DNA from: Rana temporaria
Lineage: Eukaryota; Chordata; Amphibia; Anura; Ranidae
DNA length: 64,000 bases
Assembly (NCBI RefSeq): GCF_905171775.1
Contig: NC_053489.1
Coordinates: 250,977,008-251,041,007, forward strand
Direction of reading: 5' to 3'
Position 1 is the stretch's first letter, and each line of letters opens with the position of its first letter. Positions 21,651 to 31,902 of the stretch are shown here, one piece after another. The notes under the pieces were generated by a model, which saw only the letters and a program-made list of their open reading frames with translations, was not told where the DNA came from and ran no database searches. The position numbers and the translations under genes are program-made.

Positions 21651-23631
21651 CAGGGTGGAGGATCGGACCTTGCGATAGCAGGTCTGGCCTTAGAGGCAGA
21701 GTCCAAGGGTTTCCCACTACCATCCTTAGGATTAGTGAGTACCATGCCCTTCTGGGCCATGCTGGAGCTACCAGGATGACTGGTATGTGCTCCACCCGGA
21801 TCCTGCGCAGCAGGCGGGGTAGTAACTGGAGCGGGGGAAACGCATAAAGAAGTTTGAACTGATGCCAAGGGCAAACCAGCGCATCGGTTCCGCAGGCCAT
21901 CGGATCCCTTGAGCGGGACATGAACCTGTCTAGCTTCTTGTTGAGTCTCGATGCCATGATATCCACGTCTGGCACTCCCCATCTTCGGCAGAGTGCTTGA
22001 AAGACTTGTGGATGCAGAGACCATTCCCCCGGCCATAGAGTCTGGCGGCTTAAGAAGTCCGCCTGAAAGTTGTCCACTCCGGGAATGAATATTGCCGATA
22101 TGCAGGGCACATGAGCCTCTGCCCATAGGAGAATCAAGCTCACTTCTCTCTGAGCGGCTTGACTCCTGGTTCCCCCTTGGTGATTTATGTATGCCACGGC
22201 CGTGGCATTGTCTGATTGAATTCTCACCGGGAACCCCTGCAATTTTGACGTCCAAGCCCTGAGGGCTAGTCGAACAGCTCTGAGCTCCAAGACGTTGATG
22301 GGCAACAGCTTCTCTGGCTTTGCCCAAGTACCTTGGCGAGTGTAACCATCCAAAATTGCTCCCCAGCCCGTCAGGCTGGCGTCTGTGGTCACTATTTTCC
22401 AAGCCACTGGGCTGAAAGACTTCCCCTTCAGTAGATTCTGAGGGTCCAACCACCAACACAGACTTTGCCGGACTCTTGATGAGAGTGGCAACGGGATATC
22501 CAAGGCCTGTGGCCTTCTGCTCCATGCTGACAGGATGGCTGCCTGTAGGATGCGAGTGTGGCTCTGGGCGTATGGTACCGCCTCGAATGTGGCCACCATC
22601 TTGCCTAGTAACCTCATACATAGGCGAATAGTCGGTTCTTTCTTGCTTAGAACCAGTAGGATTAATTCCTTGATAGCTTTGACCTTCCTCAGAGGTAGGA
22701 ACACCCTTTGTTGTTCTGTGTCTAATCTCATGCCGAGATATTCCAACTGCCTTGTGGGCTGGAATGCTGACTTTTCTCGATTTAGAACCCAGCCGAACCT
22801 CTCGAGGTATTGGACCGTGAGGGCCACTGCTCGCTCCAAGCCGGGATACGAGTGGTCTATGACTAGGAGGTCGTCCAGGTATGCCAGGATCGTGACCCCT
22901 TGGATCCTTAGTTTGGCTAGGATTGGAGCTAGGACCTTTGTGAACACCCGGGGGGCCGTAGCCAACCCGAAGGGAAGCGCCACGAATTGGAAATGACGCG
23001 AAGCCACCATGAAGCGTAGATATCTTTGATGTGGCTGATAAATTGGAACATGAAGGTAGGCATCCTTTATGTCTATGGACGCCATGAAGTCGTCCTTTTG
23101 GAGTGTGGCAGCTGCTGACCGCACGGATTCCATCCGAAATGAGCGGACTTTTAAGTATGCATTTACCATCTTTAGGTCCAAAATTGGCCTGACATCTCCA
23201 TTGGACTTTGGGATGATGAATAGGTTGGAGTAGAAACCCAGCCCCTGTTCCAGGACTGGTACCTCTACTATTACTTCCTGGGAAAGTAGATGATCTAAAG
23301 CCGATCTTAATGCGGCTCCCTTCTCCAGATCGTTTGGAATCCTCGACTCCTGGTAATGAGGAGGAGGAAACCTTAGGAACTCTAGTTTGTAGCCTGTGGC
23401 CACGGAAGACCGTACCCACTCGTCGGGAATGCTGGCTTCCCAAATCTCTGAAAAGAGTCGCAGCCTTCCCCCCACCTTCGTGGGTGGGGGCGCCCCTTCA
23501 TAAGGTAGACTTGGGGGCTGGTTTTGCTGGTTTGCGAAACCACTGCCTCTTGCCTCTAACAGCCTGTCCTTGTGATCTGCTGTTGAAGCCGAAGTTTGCT
23601 TTTGCAGGAGGCCGTCGATACTGCTTGGCAT
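21607..23631 (-). CDS. DIRS reverse transcriptase/RNase H/methyltransferase-like protein (inner element)
   Basis: 674 residues, uninterrupted. RT spans about residues 55-350: 'FMASIDIKDAYLHVPI' at 182-197, 'LPFGLATAPRVF' at 219-230 and YLDD at 251-254. RNase H starts near 413 (IVTTDASLTGWGAIL), with NVLELRAVRLALRA, IQSDNATAVAYI and a QADFLSR end near 528. The C-terminal block (VDIMASRLN, YAFPPLQLLPRLL, LVAPAWPRRAWY) matches the methyltransferase-like region of the outer copy and of DIRS elements generally. The 5' end overlaps gag by about 130 bp and the 3' end overlaps the recombinase frame. All catalytic residues that I can identify are present. Confidence 0.93.
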   Translation of the reverse strand: MPSSIDGLLQKQTSASTADHKDRLLEARGSGFANQQNQPPSLPYEGAPPPTKVGGRLRLFSEIWEASIPDEWVRSSVATGYKLEFLRFPPPHYQESRIPNDLEKGAALRSALDHLLSQEVIVEVPVLEQGLGFYSNLFIIPKSNGDVRPILDLKMVNAYLKVRSFRMESVRSAAATLQKDDFMASIDIKDAYLHVPIYQPHQRYLRFMVASRHFQFVALPFGLATAPRVFTKVLAPILAKLRIQGVTILAYLDDLLVIDHSYPGLERAVALTVQYLERFGWVLNREKSAFQPTRQLEYLGMRLDTEQQRVFLPLRKVKAIKELILLVLSKKEPTIRLCMRLLGKMVATFEAVPYAQSHTRILQAAILSAWSRRPQALDIPLPLSSRVRQSLCWWLDPQNLLKGKSFSPVAWKIVTTDASLTGWGAILDGYTRQGTWAKPEKLLPINVLELRAVRLALRAWTSKLQGFPVRIQSDNATAVAYINHQGGTRSQAAQREVSLILLWAEAHVPCISAIFIPGVDNFQADFLSRQTLWPGEWSLHPQVFQALCRRWGVPDVDIMASRLNKKLDRFMSRSRDPMACGTDALVCPWHQFKLLYAFPPLQLLPRLLRRIRVEHIPVILVAPAWPRRAWYSLILRMVVGNPWTLPLRPDLLSQGPILHPALRHLNLTAWKLNP

Positions 23632-24826
23632 TAGAGGGCCCCTGCCCAGGGGAATGCTGTCGTTTAAACGCAGGCCCCTGAACCTTCTTCTTAGTTGGCA
23701 AGAGAGTACTCTTGCCGCTTGAAATGGTCTGAATGTATTTATCTAGGTCCTCTCCGAAGAGCCGTCCTCCATGGAAGGGGAACCCTACCAGGAGCTTCTT
23801 GCATGGGGGCTCAGCCTCCCAGCTTTTTAACCATAAGAGTCTTCTCATATGGATAAGGGATAACGATAAACGTGACGCTTGCTGGATGGAATCCTTGATT
23901 GCGTCTACCGTAAAACATATGGCCTTAGGGACATCCGAAAATTCTTCTGCCTGCTGAGCAGGAATAAGTTCAAGCATTTGCTTAAATTGATCCGATAATG
24001 CTTGAGCGACCCCAATCGCAGCCACGGCTGGCTGTACTACTGCCCCCGCAGTAGTGAAGGAGTTCTTAAGTAGTGCTTCCAAGCGCTTATCAACTGGATC
24101 TTTGAATACCTGTATGTTTTCTACAGGGCATGTTAACGACTTGTTAACACATGAGATGGCTGCGTCTACTGCAGGAGTAGCCCATCTCTTGGAAAATTTA
24201 TCTTCCATAGGATATAAGACAGAGAATTTCTTAGGTGGTAAGAAAACTTTGTCTGGCTTGTTCCAATCTTGGAACAAAACTCCCTCCAATAGAGGATGGA
24301 TCGGAAACACAGCATTGCTTTGAGGCGCCCTCAGTGAGCCCAAAGCTGAAACTGTCGATACCTGGAGATCTGGTACAGGCAGGTTGAATGCCTTATGGAC
24401 CAAGTCCGTCAATCCTTGAATCCACCAGCTCTCCCTCAGGGAGACTGCCCCAGACTCCTCTGTATCCGGATCCTCGAACCCTGAACCTACTTGGTCCTTG
24501 TCCAAGAGGTCGTCCAATTCCCCTGAGGAAAGGACCTCCTCTTCCGAGGGTCCGCGCACGGGTGACGGAGATCTATTCCGCTTACTACCCCGCATAGCCG
24601 CGGCTATCATTTTTCCCATGCTTTTCTGCATCTCATTTAAAGAGGTGAGTAACACCTCCTCCGTGACCATCTTAGGGTTGGGTAGGCTCGCGTCAGCTCC
24701 AGCCCCAGATCCCGATGGCCCAAAGGCTCCCTGTGGGGAAAGCAGCGGCATAGCTCTGTCCGAGACCTCAGACTCTGTGGGGGAATCCCCACCTTTTGTA
24801 CCCTCTGACTTGTTCTTTGATGCCAT
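23498..24826 (-). CDS. DIRS gag-like protein (inner element)
   Basis: 442 residues starting at an ATG at 24826. The N-terminus is charged and Ser/Pro-rich (about 1-100). The middle is helical and corresponds to the outer copy's gag ('FSKRWATPAVDAAIS', a DPVDKRLEALLKNSF segment, 'RRLLWLKSWEAEPPCKKLL', PFHGGRLFGEDLDKYI). The C-terminus is a basic, Gly/Gln/Arg-rich tail suited to RNA binding. The matching outer peptides (DPMDKRMDSLLKKSW, ARRALWLKTWQGD, GDLLFGPGLEAVLD) show the two proteins are homologous but diverged. Presumed role: particle or RNA binding. No Cys-zinc motif like the outer copy's is seen at its N-terminus; it may lie in an upstream exon. Confidence 0.82.
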   Translation of the reverse strand: MASKNKSEGTKGGDSPTESEVSDRAMPLLSPQGAFGPSGSGAGADASLPNPKMVTEEVLLTSLNEMQKSMGKMIAAAMRGSKRNRSPSPVRGPSEEEVLSSGELDDLLDKDQVGSGFEDPDTEESGAVSLRESWWIQGLTDLVHKAFNLPVPDLQVSTVSALGSLRAPQSNAVFPIHPLLEGVLFQDWNKPDKVFLPPKKFSVLYPMEDKFSKRWATPAVDAAISCVNKSLTCPVENIQVFKDPVDKRLEALLKNSFTTAGAVVQPAVAAIGVAQALSDQFKQMLELIPAQQAEEFSDVPKAICFTVDAIKDSIQQASRLSLSLIHMRRLLWLKSWEAEPPCKKLLVGFPFHGGRLFGEDLDKYIQTISSGKSTLLPTKKKVQGPAFKRQHSPGQGPSNAKQYRRPPAKANFGFNSRSQGQAVRGKRQWFRKPAKPAPKSTL

Positions 24827-26049
24827 GGTACAATACCGAGGTACACCTGCTACTTATTGGTACCTGGGACTTATAAATAGTTAAATGCCCAAACACCTGT
24901 TTGGGGGATAGAAAATGTTTCCTCTCCCCTAGATGACACTTTTTTTTTTTTTTTTTTTTTCAAAGAATCTTTCTTTTTTTTTTTTTTTTCAAATCTAGGC
25001 AAGAAAAAACATTCTGTCCCCCCGAGTAGTATTGCAAGAGAAAAGACTATGAGATGGAAAAGAAACAGCCTATTCCTAGGCTAAAAAACAATCTTCTGAA
25101 GACTGTAGTATTCTTTCTGGCCACTGTGTGTCCTCGGCGCCCCGTGCTTCACTCCAGTCTTTCCTCCCTCAATCCAATGTAATGAATGAGCTGTGGAACA
25201 TCTAAGGAAGGGCCGCCCCTTCCTTAAGCCACTGACCCGCCCTTCCCCCCCAGCTAAAACGGCGCCAAATGCGCCTATAAAACGTGAACGCGCGCCGCGC
25301 GCGCCCGCCGACAGGGGGGGGGGGGGGGGGTTGGGAGGAAGGGCCTCTCTGCTCCTGCAGCCGCAGCCTGGAACACACGAGGAGGTCAGCGTTTTGCCTG
25401 CCTTGCAGGCATGAGGAAGAAGACTGGATGGAGCATCGCCTGGAGGCTTTGCAGGTAAGCACAGCTCTCTGACACACATATACACTTTGTACACAAAAGG
25501 CCCCACTCAAAGCTTTTCCAACACTACAAGGGAGGTCACATTTTATGGGGAATAATACATATAGAGCCATCCTATCTTCATGATATGTGACTGGTTTGCC
25601 AGAAGTAAAGCATAACTTTAGGCATGTCCCCTGTGACCTCCCAGAAAAAACCTGCTAAGAACCAAGTTCCGCAAGTTTTCCCCTCACTTACCTGCTCCAT
25701 GCCGCAGGACTTTGCCAAGCAAGAGGCCCAATCTTCCCCCATCTCCGTGGGGATGTCTAGACCTTCAGGCCCTGGGAACCTTCTTCTTCCATGAAGGATC
25801 CACTGTCCTGGACCCATACAGCACCCTGGCAAACAGAAAACATTAGGCACCCAAAGGTTTTCTAAGTTCTGGGCCCAGGGTCCAGCTCTCTTAAAAAGAA
25901 CAGCATTATGGGCTATACCCCAAGGGTTTGGGGTCCGGTTACTGACCACTTTAGCGCTGAGGCTTTTTTGGACAGAACCGGTTAGCTCACCTAATCCCAA
26001 GGATGCGGAGGCAAGCTAAACCATGACTAACACCTAAGACACTGGCGTA
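24827..26049 (-). other. 5' untranslated/promoter region of inner DIRS
   Basis: No protein family is recognised. It holds two long T-tracts (24940-24990), a G-run at 25313-25330 within a CpG-rich block (25240-25335) and a consensus splice donor on the minus strand (GCAG|GTAAGTG, complement of about 25686-25695). By analogy with the outer element this donor could remove a 5' leader intron before the gag ATG, but I could not fix the acceptor. Confidence 0.5.
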
Positions 26050-26186
26050 AAAACTGAGGTACTCCTCCTATGGGAGGGGGTTATATAGGGAGGGGCATTT
26101 CCTGTTTGAGATTGCCAGTGTCTACACCTGAAGGTACTCCATATAACCCATATAGTAATGAATGCCGCTCTGTGTCCCGTGATGTA
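26050..26186. repeat. inner DIRS right inverted terminal repeat
   Basis: The 137-bp partner of 20123-20259. It ends gtgtcccgtgatgta just before the right extension acgataaagaaag. Confidence 0.93.
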
Positions 26187-26198
26187 ACGATAAAGAAA

Positions 26199-27622
26199 GC
26201 CTTTTTATCAGCCGTCCTGTCCAGGACGGCTTCCAGACCAGGCCCAAATAATAAATCTCCGGTAAGCGGTATGCCACAGAGTTTTATCTTAGACGCACTG
26301 TCCCCCTGCCATGTCTTAAGCCACAAGGCTCTCCTGGCTGAATTGGTCAGGGCTGAAGATCTGGCGGACATGCGTACTGATTCGGCCGAGGCATCTGCCA
26401 GATAGGCCACCCCCTTAAGGAGTGTGGGAAAAGAAGCAAGGATAACATCCTTTTCTGTATTAGCCTCGATATGCGCCTTGATTTGCGTGAGCCAAAACTC
26501 CATATTACGGGCCACTACCGTGGCTGCCATGGCGGGTTTAAGATTTGTCTGTGATGATTCCCAGGACTTTTTCAAAAGGGAATCCATCCTCTTATCCATG
26601 GGGTCAGAGAGTACCCCCATATCCTCGAAGGCCAGATCTGTATTTCTGGATACTTGAGAAAATGCTGCGTCTAGTTTTGGAGTTTTATTCCAAACTAAAC
26701 TATCTTCATTTGCAAAGGGAAATCTCCTTTTTAGTGCATTAGAGAAAAAAGGTTTCCTCTCTGGGTCCTGCCATTCTTTTTTAATGGCATTGACCAACAC
26801 ATCATGGACTGGAAAAACTTTCTTTTTCTGTTCCTCCAGACCTTTGTACATTTGGTCATGTAATGACAAAACTTTCTTTTCCTCCTGGATACCTAGAGTG
26901 GTGTGGATGGCATCTAAAAGTTCCTCCACATCCTCTAGAGAAAGTTTGTACCTTGAGGCTTTGGAGGACTCACCGTCCAGGGCCTCTATATCTGATTCCT
27001 CCTGGGAATCAGAATGGCGCTACCCGCTTCTTCCTCAATTTCCTCCGCTAGACCCTCCGGTTTCTCGCCACTACTAGGGAGAAAATCCGTGGGATTAGGT
27101 GAAACAACCTGCTGTGCTGGTGGGACACTGCTTTGGGGCTGGGGCAGTTGAAAGGAGGAAAAAAGAGCCTGAAAGGACTGAAAGGTACTAGAAAGCTCCT
27201 TAACTGACGCCGCTAGATCTGCCCCCTGTTCTGCTGTCTGTTCTCTTAATACATCCCCAATACAGCGCTTACAGAGCGTTTTCAACCAGGTTTCCCCTAG
27301 TGTTGATCTGCACACAGGGCACTTCCTTTTAGAGCCATGGGCCGATTTGCTTGAGGCTTTCTGAAAAGAGAAGCAAACAAGAGACAGCAGCACATTAGCT
27401 GGAGCCCACCAGCAATAACACAGGGATCACCAGGAGTGCCCCCCAGGACCAACCACCACCAGGGTCCCAGAAACTCCCATCCCTACCGACCACCAGGAAG
27501 GGAAAACACCCGTGGAGCTAATAGGGTATAGGCAGGTGAACACCACCCCAGGGTTCACTTACCTGCGGCTGGCTGGCGCTTTCTTCGGATGGAGCTGTCC
27601 TTGAGACCTCTGTCTCCGACAT
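26199..27622 (-). pseudogene. spliced gag of outer DIRS, frameshifted and interrupted
   Basis: Exon 1 starts at ATG 27622-27620, encodes 20 residues and ends in CCGCAG|GTAAGT at 27563/27562. Exon 2 begins at 27360 after a pyrimidine tract and TTTTCAG, in the same frame. It encodes a basic segment and a zinc-like C-x2-C-x12-C-x2-C motif (KCPVCRST ... CKRCIG). Near 27005-27022 the frame is lost: the first frame stops at 26986, while homologous coding continues in the next frame to about 26199 ('DPMDKRMDSLLKKSW', 'ALWLKTWQ'). The inner DIRS then cuts it off, and the tail survives at 19909-20074. It is non-functional. Confidence 0.85.
27361..27562 (-). other. 202-bp intron in outer DIRS gag
   Basis: The donor CAG|GTAAGT and acceptor CTTCTCTTTTCAG|AAAGCC flank a 202-bp segment on the minus strand. 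Both exons are phase 0 and join in frame. Reading through without splicing meets a TAG about 15 codons in. These three facts support a genuine spliceosomal intron. Confidence 0.8.
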
Positions 27623-28091
27623 TGCTGCTCAGCGGAACGGTGGTCTGCTGTCTCCTCTGCTGACGCTTCAGACTGGAGAGACTGCACCAGCCAGCGTGCG
27701 TGGTCCGCTTTCCTAGGCCGCGTCCGGAACCGGAAGACGCGGCCTCGTGTGGATGTCCCGCCCCCAACCGGAACTGACGTCTCCGGACCAGCGCGCTCCA
27801 AGCTGGCTGCAAAAACAGGGGGGCCTGAGGAAGCCCACAGCGCCACCCTAGGCAGAGAAGGTAACGGACCTCCCAGCTTACTCTTTTCCCCAAAGAGACG
27901 CTGGGACGCACATGCGGCGCTGCAGGTGACGACACACTAGCCGGCCTGAGCGCCAAATTCAAATAATAAAAAAGGTAAACTCTTTTAGGCAGAAGAACTC
28001 AATCTTCTAAGATTTGCCCAATAAGCCTCAGCTTCCCCAGCCATCGGCTCCTGGTTCCACAGCGGTGTCTCCCCACCGGAGGAAACACCAT
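27623..28091 (-). other. 5' leader region of outer DIRS
   Basis: CpG-rich sequence between the right ITR and the gag ATG. The open frame at 27555-27962 has no family features. It probably holds the promoter and 5' UTR. Confidence 0.5.
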
Positions 28092-28195
28092 AACTGAAGG
28101 GCCAGTGGGAGGATGAGGCTTAAATCTCTGATTAAAAGCGGTGTTTCCTGAGAGGGGAGGAGCCGGGATCTCTCTAAGGTGGCTGTCCTGAAAGA
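28092..28195. repeat. outer DIRS right inverted terminal repeat
   Basis: The 104-bp partner of 16676-16779, starting aactgaagggccagtgggag and ending gtcctgaaaga. Confidence 0.9.
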
Positions 28196-28209
28196 CGATC
28201 CAGGGAAAT

Positions 28210-28875
28210 ATTATTTTATAGGCACTAGATAAAATTGTGGCATGTGGGAAGAAATCGACACAGGATGAAATAGGACTCTGCAGACGGATTTTAGTCTCAC
28301 AGAATTCTTATTCCTGCAATACAGAATTTCTAACACACCGCAAAGCACAAATATTGCGCATTAACAGACATCTAATATTCAAGGTTGAGTGATTGGATCT
28401 GTCCATTTCCAGATATCATGTACATAATCTACCTTACATCAAAGGACATACCAAGTTCATTTTTTGCACTCACAAAACCCCATGTTATTACTATAAAAAT
28501 ACCAATCATACAACATTAAGTATTTTGCATAGCCATATGCATGGCCTTACCACTTACTAAGTGACTATGCCAATGGAAAATAGGCCACTCAGGCTCTGAG
28601 AACTAAATTCTGGGATGCGATTGGTACATTTTGCTTAAACACCCAGTACATTACAGATATGGAAATAGGAATTAGTAAATTAGGGGTGTTGCAACCAAAG
28701 GATAAACACTGAAACAGCAAGTACTGGTACTTATGTACTAGTTTTATTTGCTGTTAAGTGGGTTATCATAATCTCAACATTACTGAAATCCCAAATTACC
28801 ACCATAATACCCATTCAATTTAGCATTTGTGTTTAAATCATTTGTTTCACATCGAGGAAAAAAAAAAAAAAAAAG
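28210..28875. other. non-coding, nothing recognised
   Basis: AT-rich flank of the DIRS nest with no supported feature. Confidence 0.4.
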
Positions 28876-29354
28876 TTAGGCCCCGTACACACGACCAAAC
28901 ATGTATGCTGAAACTGGTCCGCGGACCAGTTTCAGCATACATGTTCGGTCGTTTGTAGGCGCGAGCGGGCCGAATTCCAGCAAACATTTGCCCGCCGGGC
29001 CTTTTCCCAGCAGACAAATATTCCTGGACGTGTTTTAAAACCGTCCGCTGGAATCCTGCCCGCTCGGACATGTACGGACGTCGGTACAGACCTACCGTAC
29101 ATGTCCGAGCGCCCGCCGTCCATCGCATGCGTCGAATGACTTCGACGCATGCGTGGAAGCCTTTAAATGGCAGGCCCGCCCACGTCATTGTCGCGGCGAC
29201 GACGTGGACACGCCCCACGTATTGTTTACGCGCGGACTTCTGTACGATGGTTAGTACAGCCATCGTACAGAAGCCCTCTGGCAGACATGTACGGTGAAAA
29301 CGGTCCGACGGACCGGTTTCATCGTACATGTTTGCCCGTGTGTACCGGGCCTAA
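28876..29354. mobile_element. multi-hairpin MITE with 'TTAGGCCC' termini
   Basis: The ends ttaggccccgtacacacg and cgtgtgtaccgggcctaa are inverted repeats with TA at both edges. Inside are four separate hairpins: a perfect 44-bp palindrome at 28900-28943, one around 29052-29108 (cgctcggacatgtacgg arms), one near 29125-29154 (gcatgcgtcgaa arms) and one near 29237-29276 (cttctgtacgatgg arms). Confidence 0.88.
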
Positions 29355-30125
29355 GAGTTGCTGAAATGCACAATCAGAAATAAAAACAAACACAGTAATA
29401 TACGAAAGACACATTTTTATTGACCAAGTCTCTAATCTCAGACCATACAAGGCTCAGTTTTCACCCCCAAATGAAACAAAAATGTAATGCATGGTCACAG
29501 TCCCAGAAAACCATAATGACTCTTCTTCATACTAGGAAACGTGTAAACCTTCAACCAAAAAAAGAAAATCCCAGGAAACTAAAAGAAAAGAAACAGAGTG
29601 TTAGTCAAAATAATGAAGGAAATGCAACATATAGTATATACTTAAAGCAGTTTTAAAACTATAAGTTTTTTTTTTTTCTACCTTCATGCATTATCTGCAT
29701 TAGAGTAAATAGCAGCTCCCTCAGCACCCCCCATAAGCATTTACACAAGTCCATTCTCGATCCAGCACTGTCGTGTCTGTAGCAGCCCTTCTCCCCTCTT
29801 CATGATCTAACTGGAGGCTTTGCGGATAGCAGTGGAAGTCATTAGCTCCTGCTGCTGTCAATCAAATCCTGTAAGGAGGGAGCAAGGCCGAGGCACGCTG
29901 TGTGTATCTACAGACGCAAACAGTCTGGTTCGGGAGTGTGCCAGCATGAGCTCCCCCATATCAAGCGCCATGTTATCGTGGCACTTGGAGAAGAGAAGAG
30001 GGGAAGCAGACAGCACTGGCGAGGGATCCCAGAAGAGGTAGCAAAACCACTGCAGAGTGGGTAAGTATAACATGATTTTCATTTAATAGGAAAAAAAAAT
30101 AAAAATAGGCTTGCAACTGCTTTAA
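29355..30125. other. non-coding with a dispersed repeat
   Basis: From about 29643 to 30125 the sequence has ends ttaaagcagttttaaaact and ttgcaactgctttaa, suggesting a MITE. Related layouts occur near 35270-35690 and 39920-40385. No gene is seen. Confidence 0.45.
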
Positions 30126-31902
30126 TGCCTGTGTTGTAGGAGGCGTAAAAAAAAAAAAAAAAAATGTAGATGTCAATATTATTTACATCATTTGTCACCA
30201 AGCTGAAAATGTGTAGACTTGGTGCTTAATGTATTTAGAGGCATATACAGAGTAATACAAATTCAAGCAAATACTGCATTTTATTTATCATTTTAAAAAG
30301 CTCTTTCTAGTTTATATCCTTTCAATGAAAGCCTGCAGGAATATACAAATTATTTTTGCACTTTATGGGATAAAAGCTAAACATGGTCTGGCAACAAAGT
30401 GTTACTATAATACGTCTACATGCAGAAATGTAGATTTCCCATAAGAACTTTCATTGCAGAAATCCTCTTGGTGGACGAATAAAAATATTTGACATGGACA
30501 TGACAGAAGATGGTTAAAAAAAAAAAAAAGGGGGGAGGGGGGGGGCGGACAGTCTAGAAACAAACAGAAGTAAATATACCAGTAAAAATCATGTTTTACA
30601 TTTAGTCACTTTGCTCACTTTTGTAGACATGCTGTTTACAATTACACAGATTCCATGTATTTGAATGTATACTTTTGCATTTCTATCAAAGAGAAGGGAA
30701 AAGATTAAAAAAAAAAAAAAAAAAAAAAAAGGGACTACACTGCCCTCTGCAGGCTCCATGAAGTAATAAAGTATTAGCAGGATCTCTTTTTAAACAATAA
30801 CGTAAGAACACTGCCACACCATGGACATAACACAGAACAACATTTTTTAGGTTACCTTTCTACAGACCAAAAAAAATAAAAAAAGAAGACTAAAAGGGAG
30901 ACCAACAGCTCCTCATGTCAGTTTCTTTGGAATGGAGAAATGTATGGAATCACAAAATTTTTTGCTAAACTCCCTGCGATATATAATTCTGCTGAAGGAA
31001 TAAGTTATTTCTCCCAACAAAAGAGGAGTTTCACATTTATTTTACTGAAAGTAAGAGCAAGACTGAGTTGCAAGTGCCAGAATTATGGCATGAAGGTGAC
31101 TTTCTGGAAGGATAACTCTTAAAATCAGAATTATTATAAACCCATTTTGATAGGCCAGTGGTATTTTATGGTTACATAAACAAAATGAATAATCCCATTG
31201 CTCAGGTAAAAGCACAATGATTTGGCAGATGATATTAAAGAAGCGATCTCACTTCATGTCTCCCAAAGAATGAATTACATATAGCAATTAGTACCATCTT
31301 CCTACGTGCTTTGTAAGACCCCACCCATTACCCCACAAATATTCGAGAAAACAGCTAGCAAGGAGATGGCTGCAATAATATTAGTAGCCACACTCTGTGC
31401 TTAATAGTAACTGCATTCCAAACAAATAGTAAAAAATTATATATATATATATAATAAATGGTGATAAAAATACAAAAAGCAGTAGCTGTATATGAATACC
31501 CTTAGATAAACATAAATATAAGGCGAATACTTATTGTATACAGCGCTACACACTGAAAGTGGGACACAGAAATTTCACAATCATGAACACTTTTGGATGA
31601 TGGTTATCCATTTATTTAGGGCTGTATACAATAAGGATTAGCTTTATATTCATGAAGAAGGCTGCATTGATAGCCACCATGTGTCTCAGATTCAAGCACT
31701 TGCCTGTGACAGGCAGTAACAAGAGAAATGCAGGTGGAGGGGCAGTCTTCCGTTCCTCTGAAGAAAACCACACCAACTAAAGCGCTTATTGGTGAGTGGC
31801 CACAAGATGATGCTAAAAGTAGGAAGTAAACTGGTATAGTTGATCAAAGTCTTTGTAGAATAAAAAGGCAGGTAATCAAGTCATCCAAATGAAGGAAGTT
31901 TA
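30126..31902. other. non-coding, A-runs and a small inverted repeat
   Basis: Contains poly-A runs near 30515 and 30705, a TA microsatellite near 31440, and a short inverted pair 'cttattgtatacag' (about 31530) and 'ctgtatacaataag' (about 31622). No gene is seen. Confidence 0.45.

Larger units (their letters stand above)
20075..26199 (-). mobile_element. younger DIRS-type retrotransposon nested in the first
   Basis: The inverted arms at 20123-20259 and 26050-26186 are 137 bp and read as identical. Terminal extensions differ: left ends in gagatttttaatacagctta..., right in cgataaagaaag. The ICR at 20308-20424 joins the complement of the left extension to the complement of the right extension. 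The minus-strand genes are gag (23498-24826), RT/RNase H (21607-23631) and recombinase (20591-21650, one stop). It lies within the gag of the outer element in the same orientation. The edges are accurate to a few bases because the junctions are A/T homopolymers. Confidence 0.93.
16637..28209 (-). mobile_element. older DIRS-type retrotransposon, interrupted by a second copy
   Basis: The boundaries are set by inverted terminal repeats (16676-16779 and 28092-28195) plus an internal complementary region at 16903-16996 that joins the complement of both ends ('...aactccatattt' from the left, 'ccctggatcgtc' from the right). ITR plus ICR is the defining DIRS architecture and lets the cDNA be circularised. 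The minus-strand order is spliced gag, then RT/RNase H/methyltransferase-like, then tyrosine recombinase. Removing the inner element (20075-26199) leaves about 5.4 kb, a normal DIRS size. No target duplication is evident, as expected for tyrosine-recombinase integration. Confidence 0.92.

Noticed and set aside
25081..25570. Overlapping frames of 120-141 codons in the inner DIRS leader
   Set aside because: They lie in the G/C-run leader, overlap on both strands and show no similarity to gag or other DIRS proteins.
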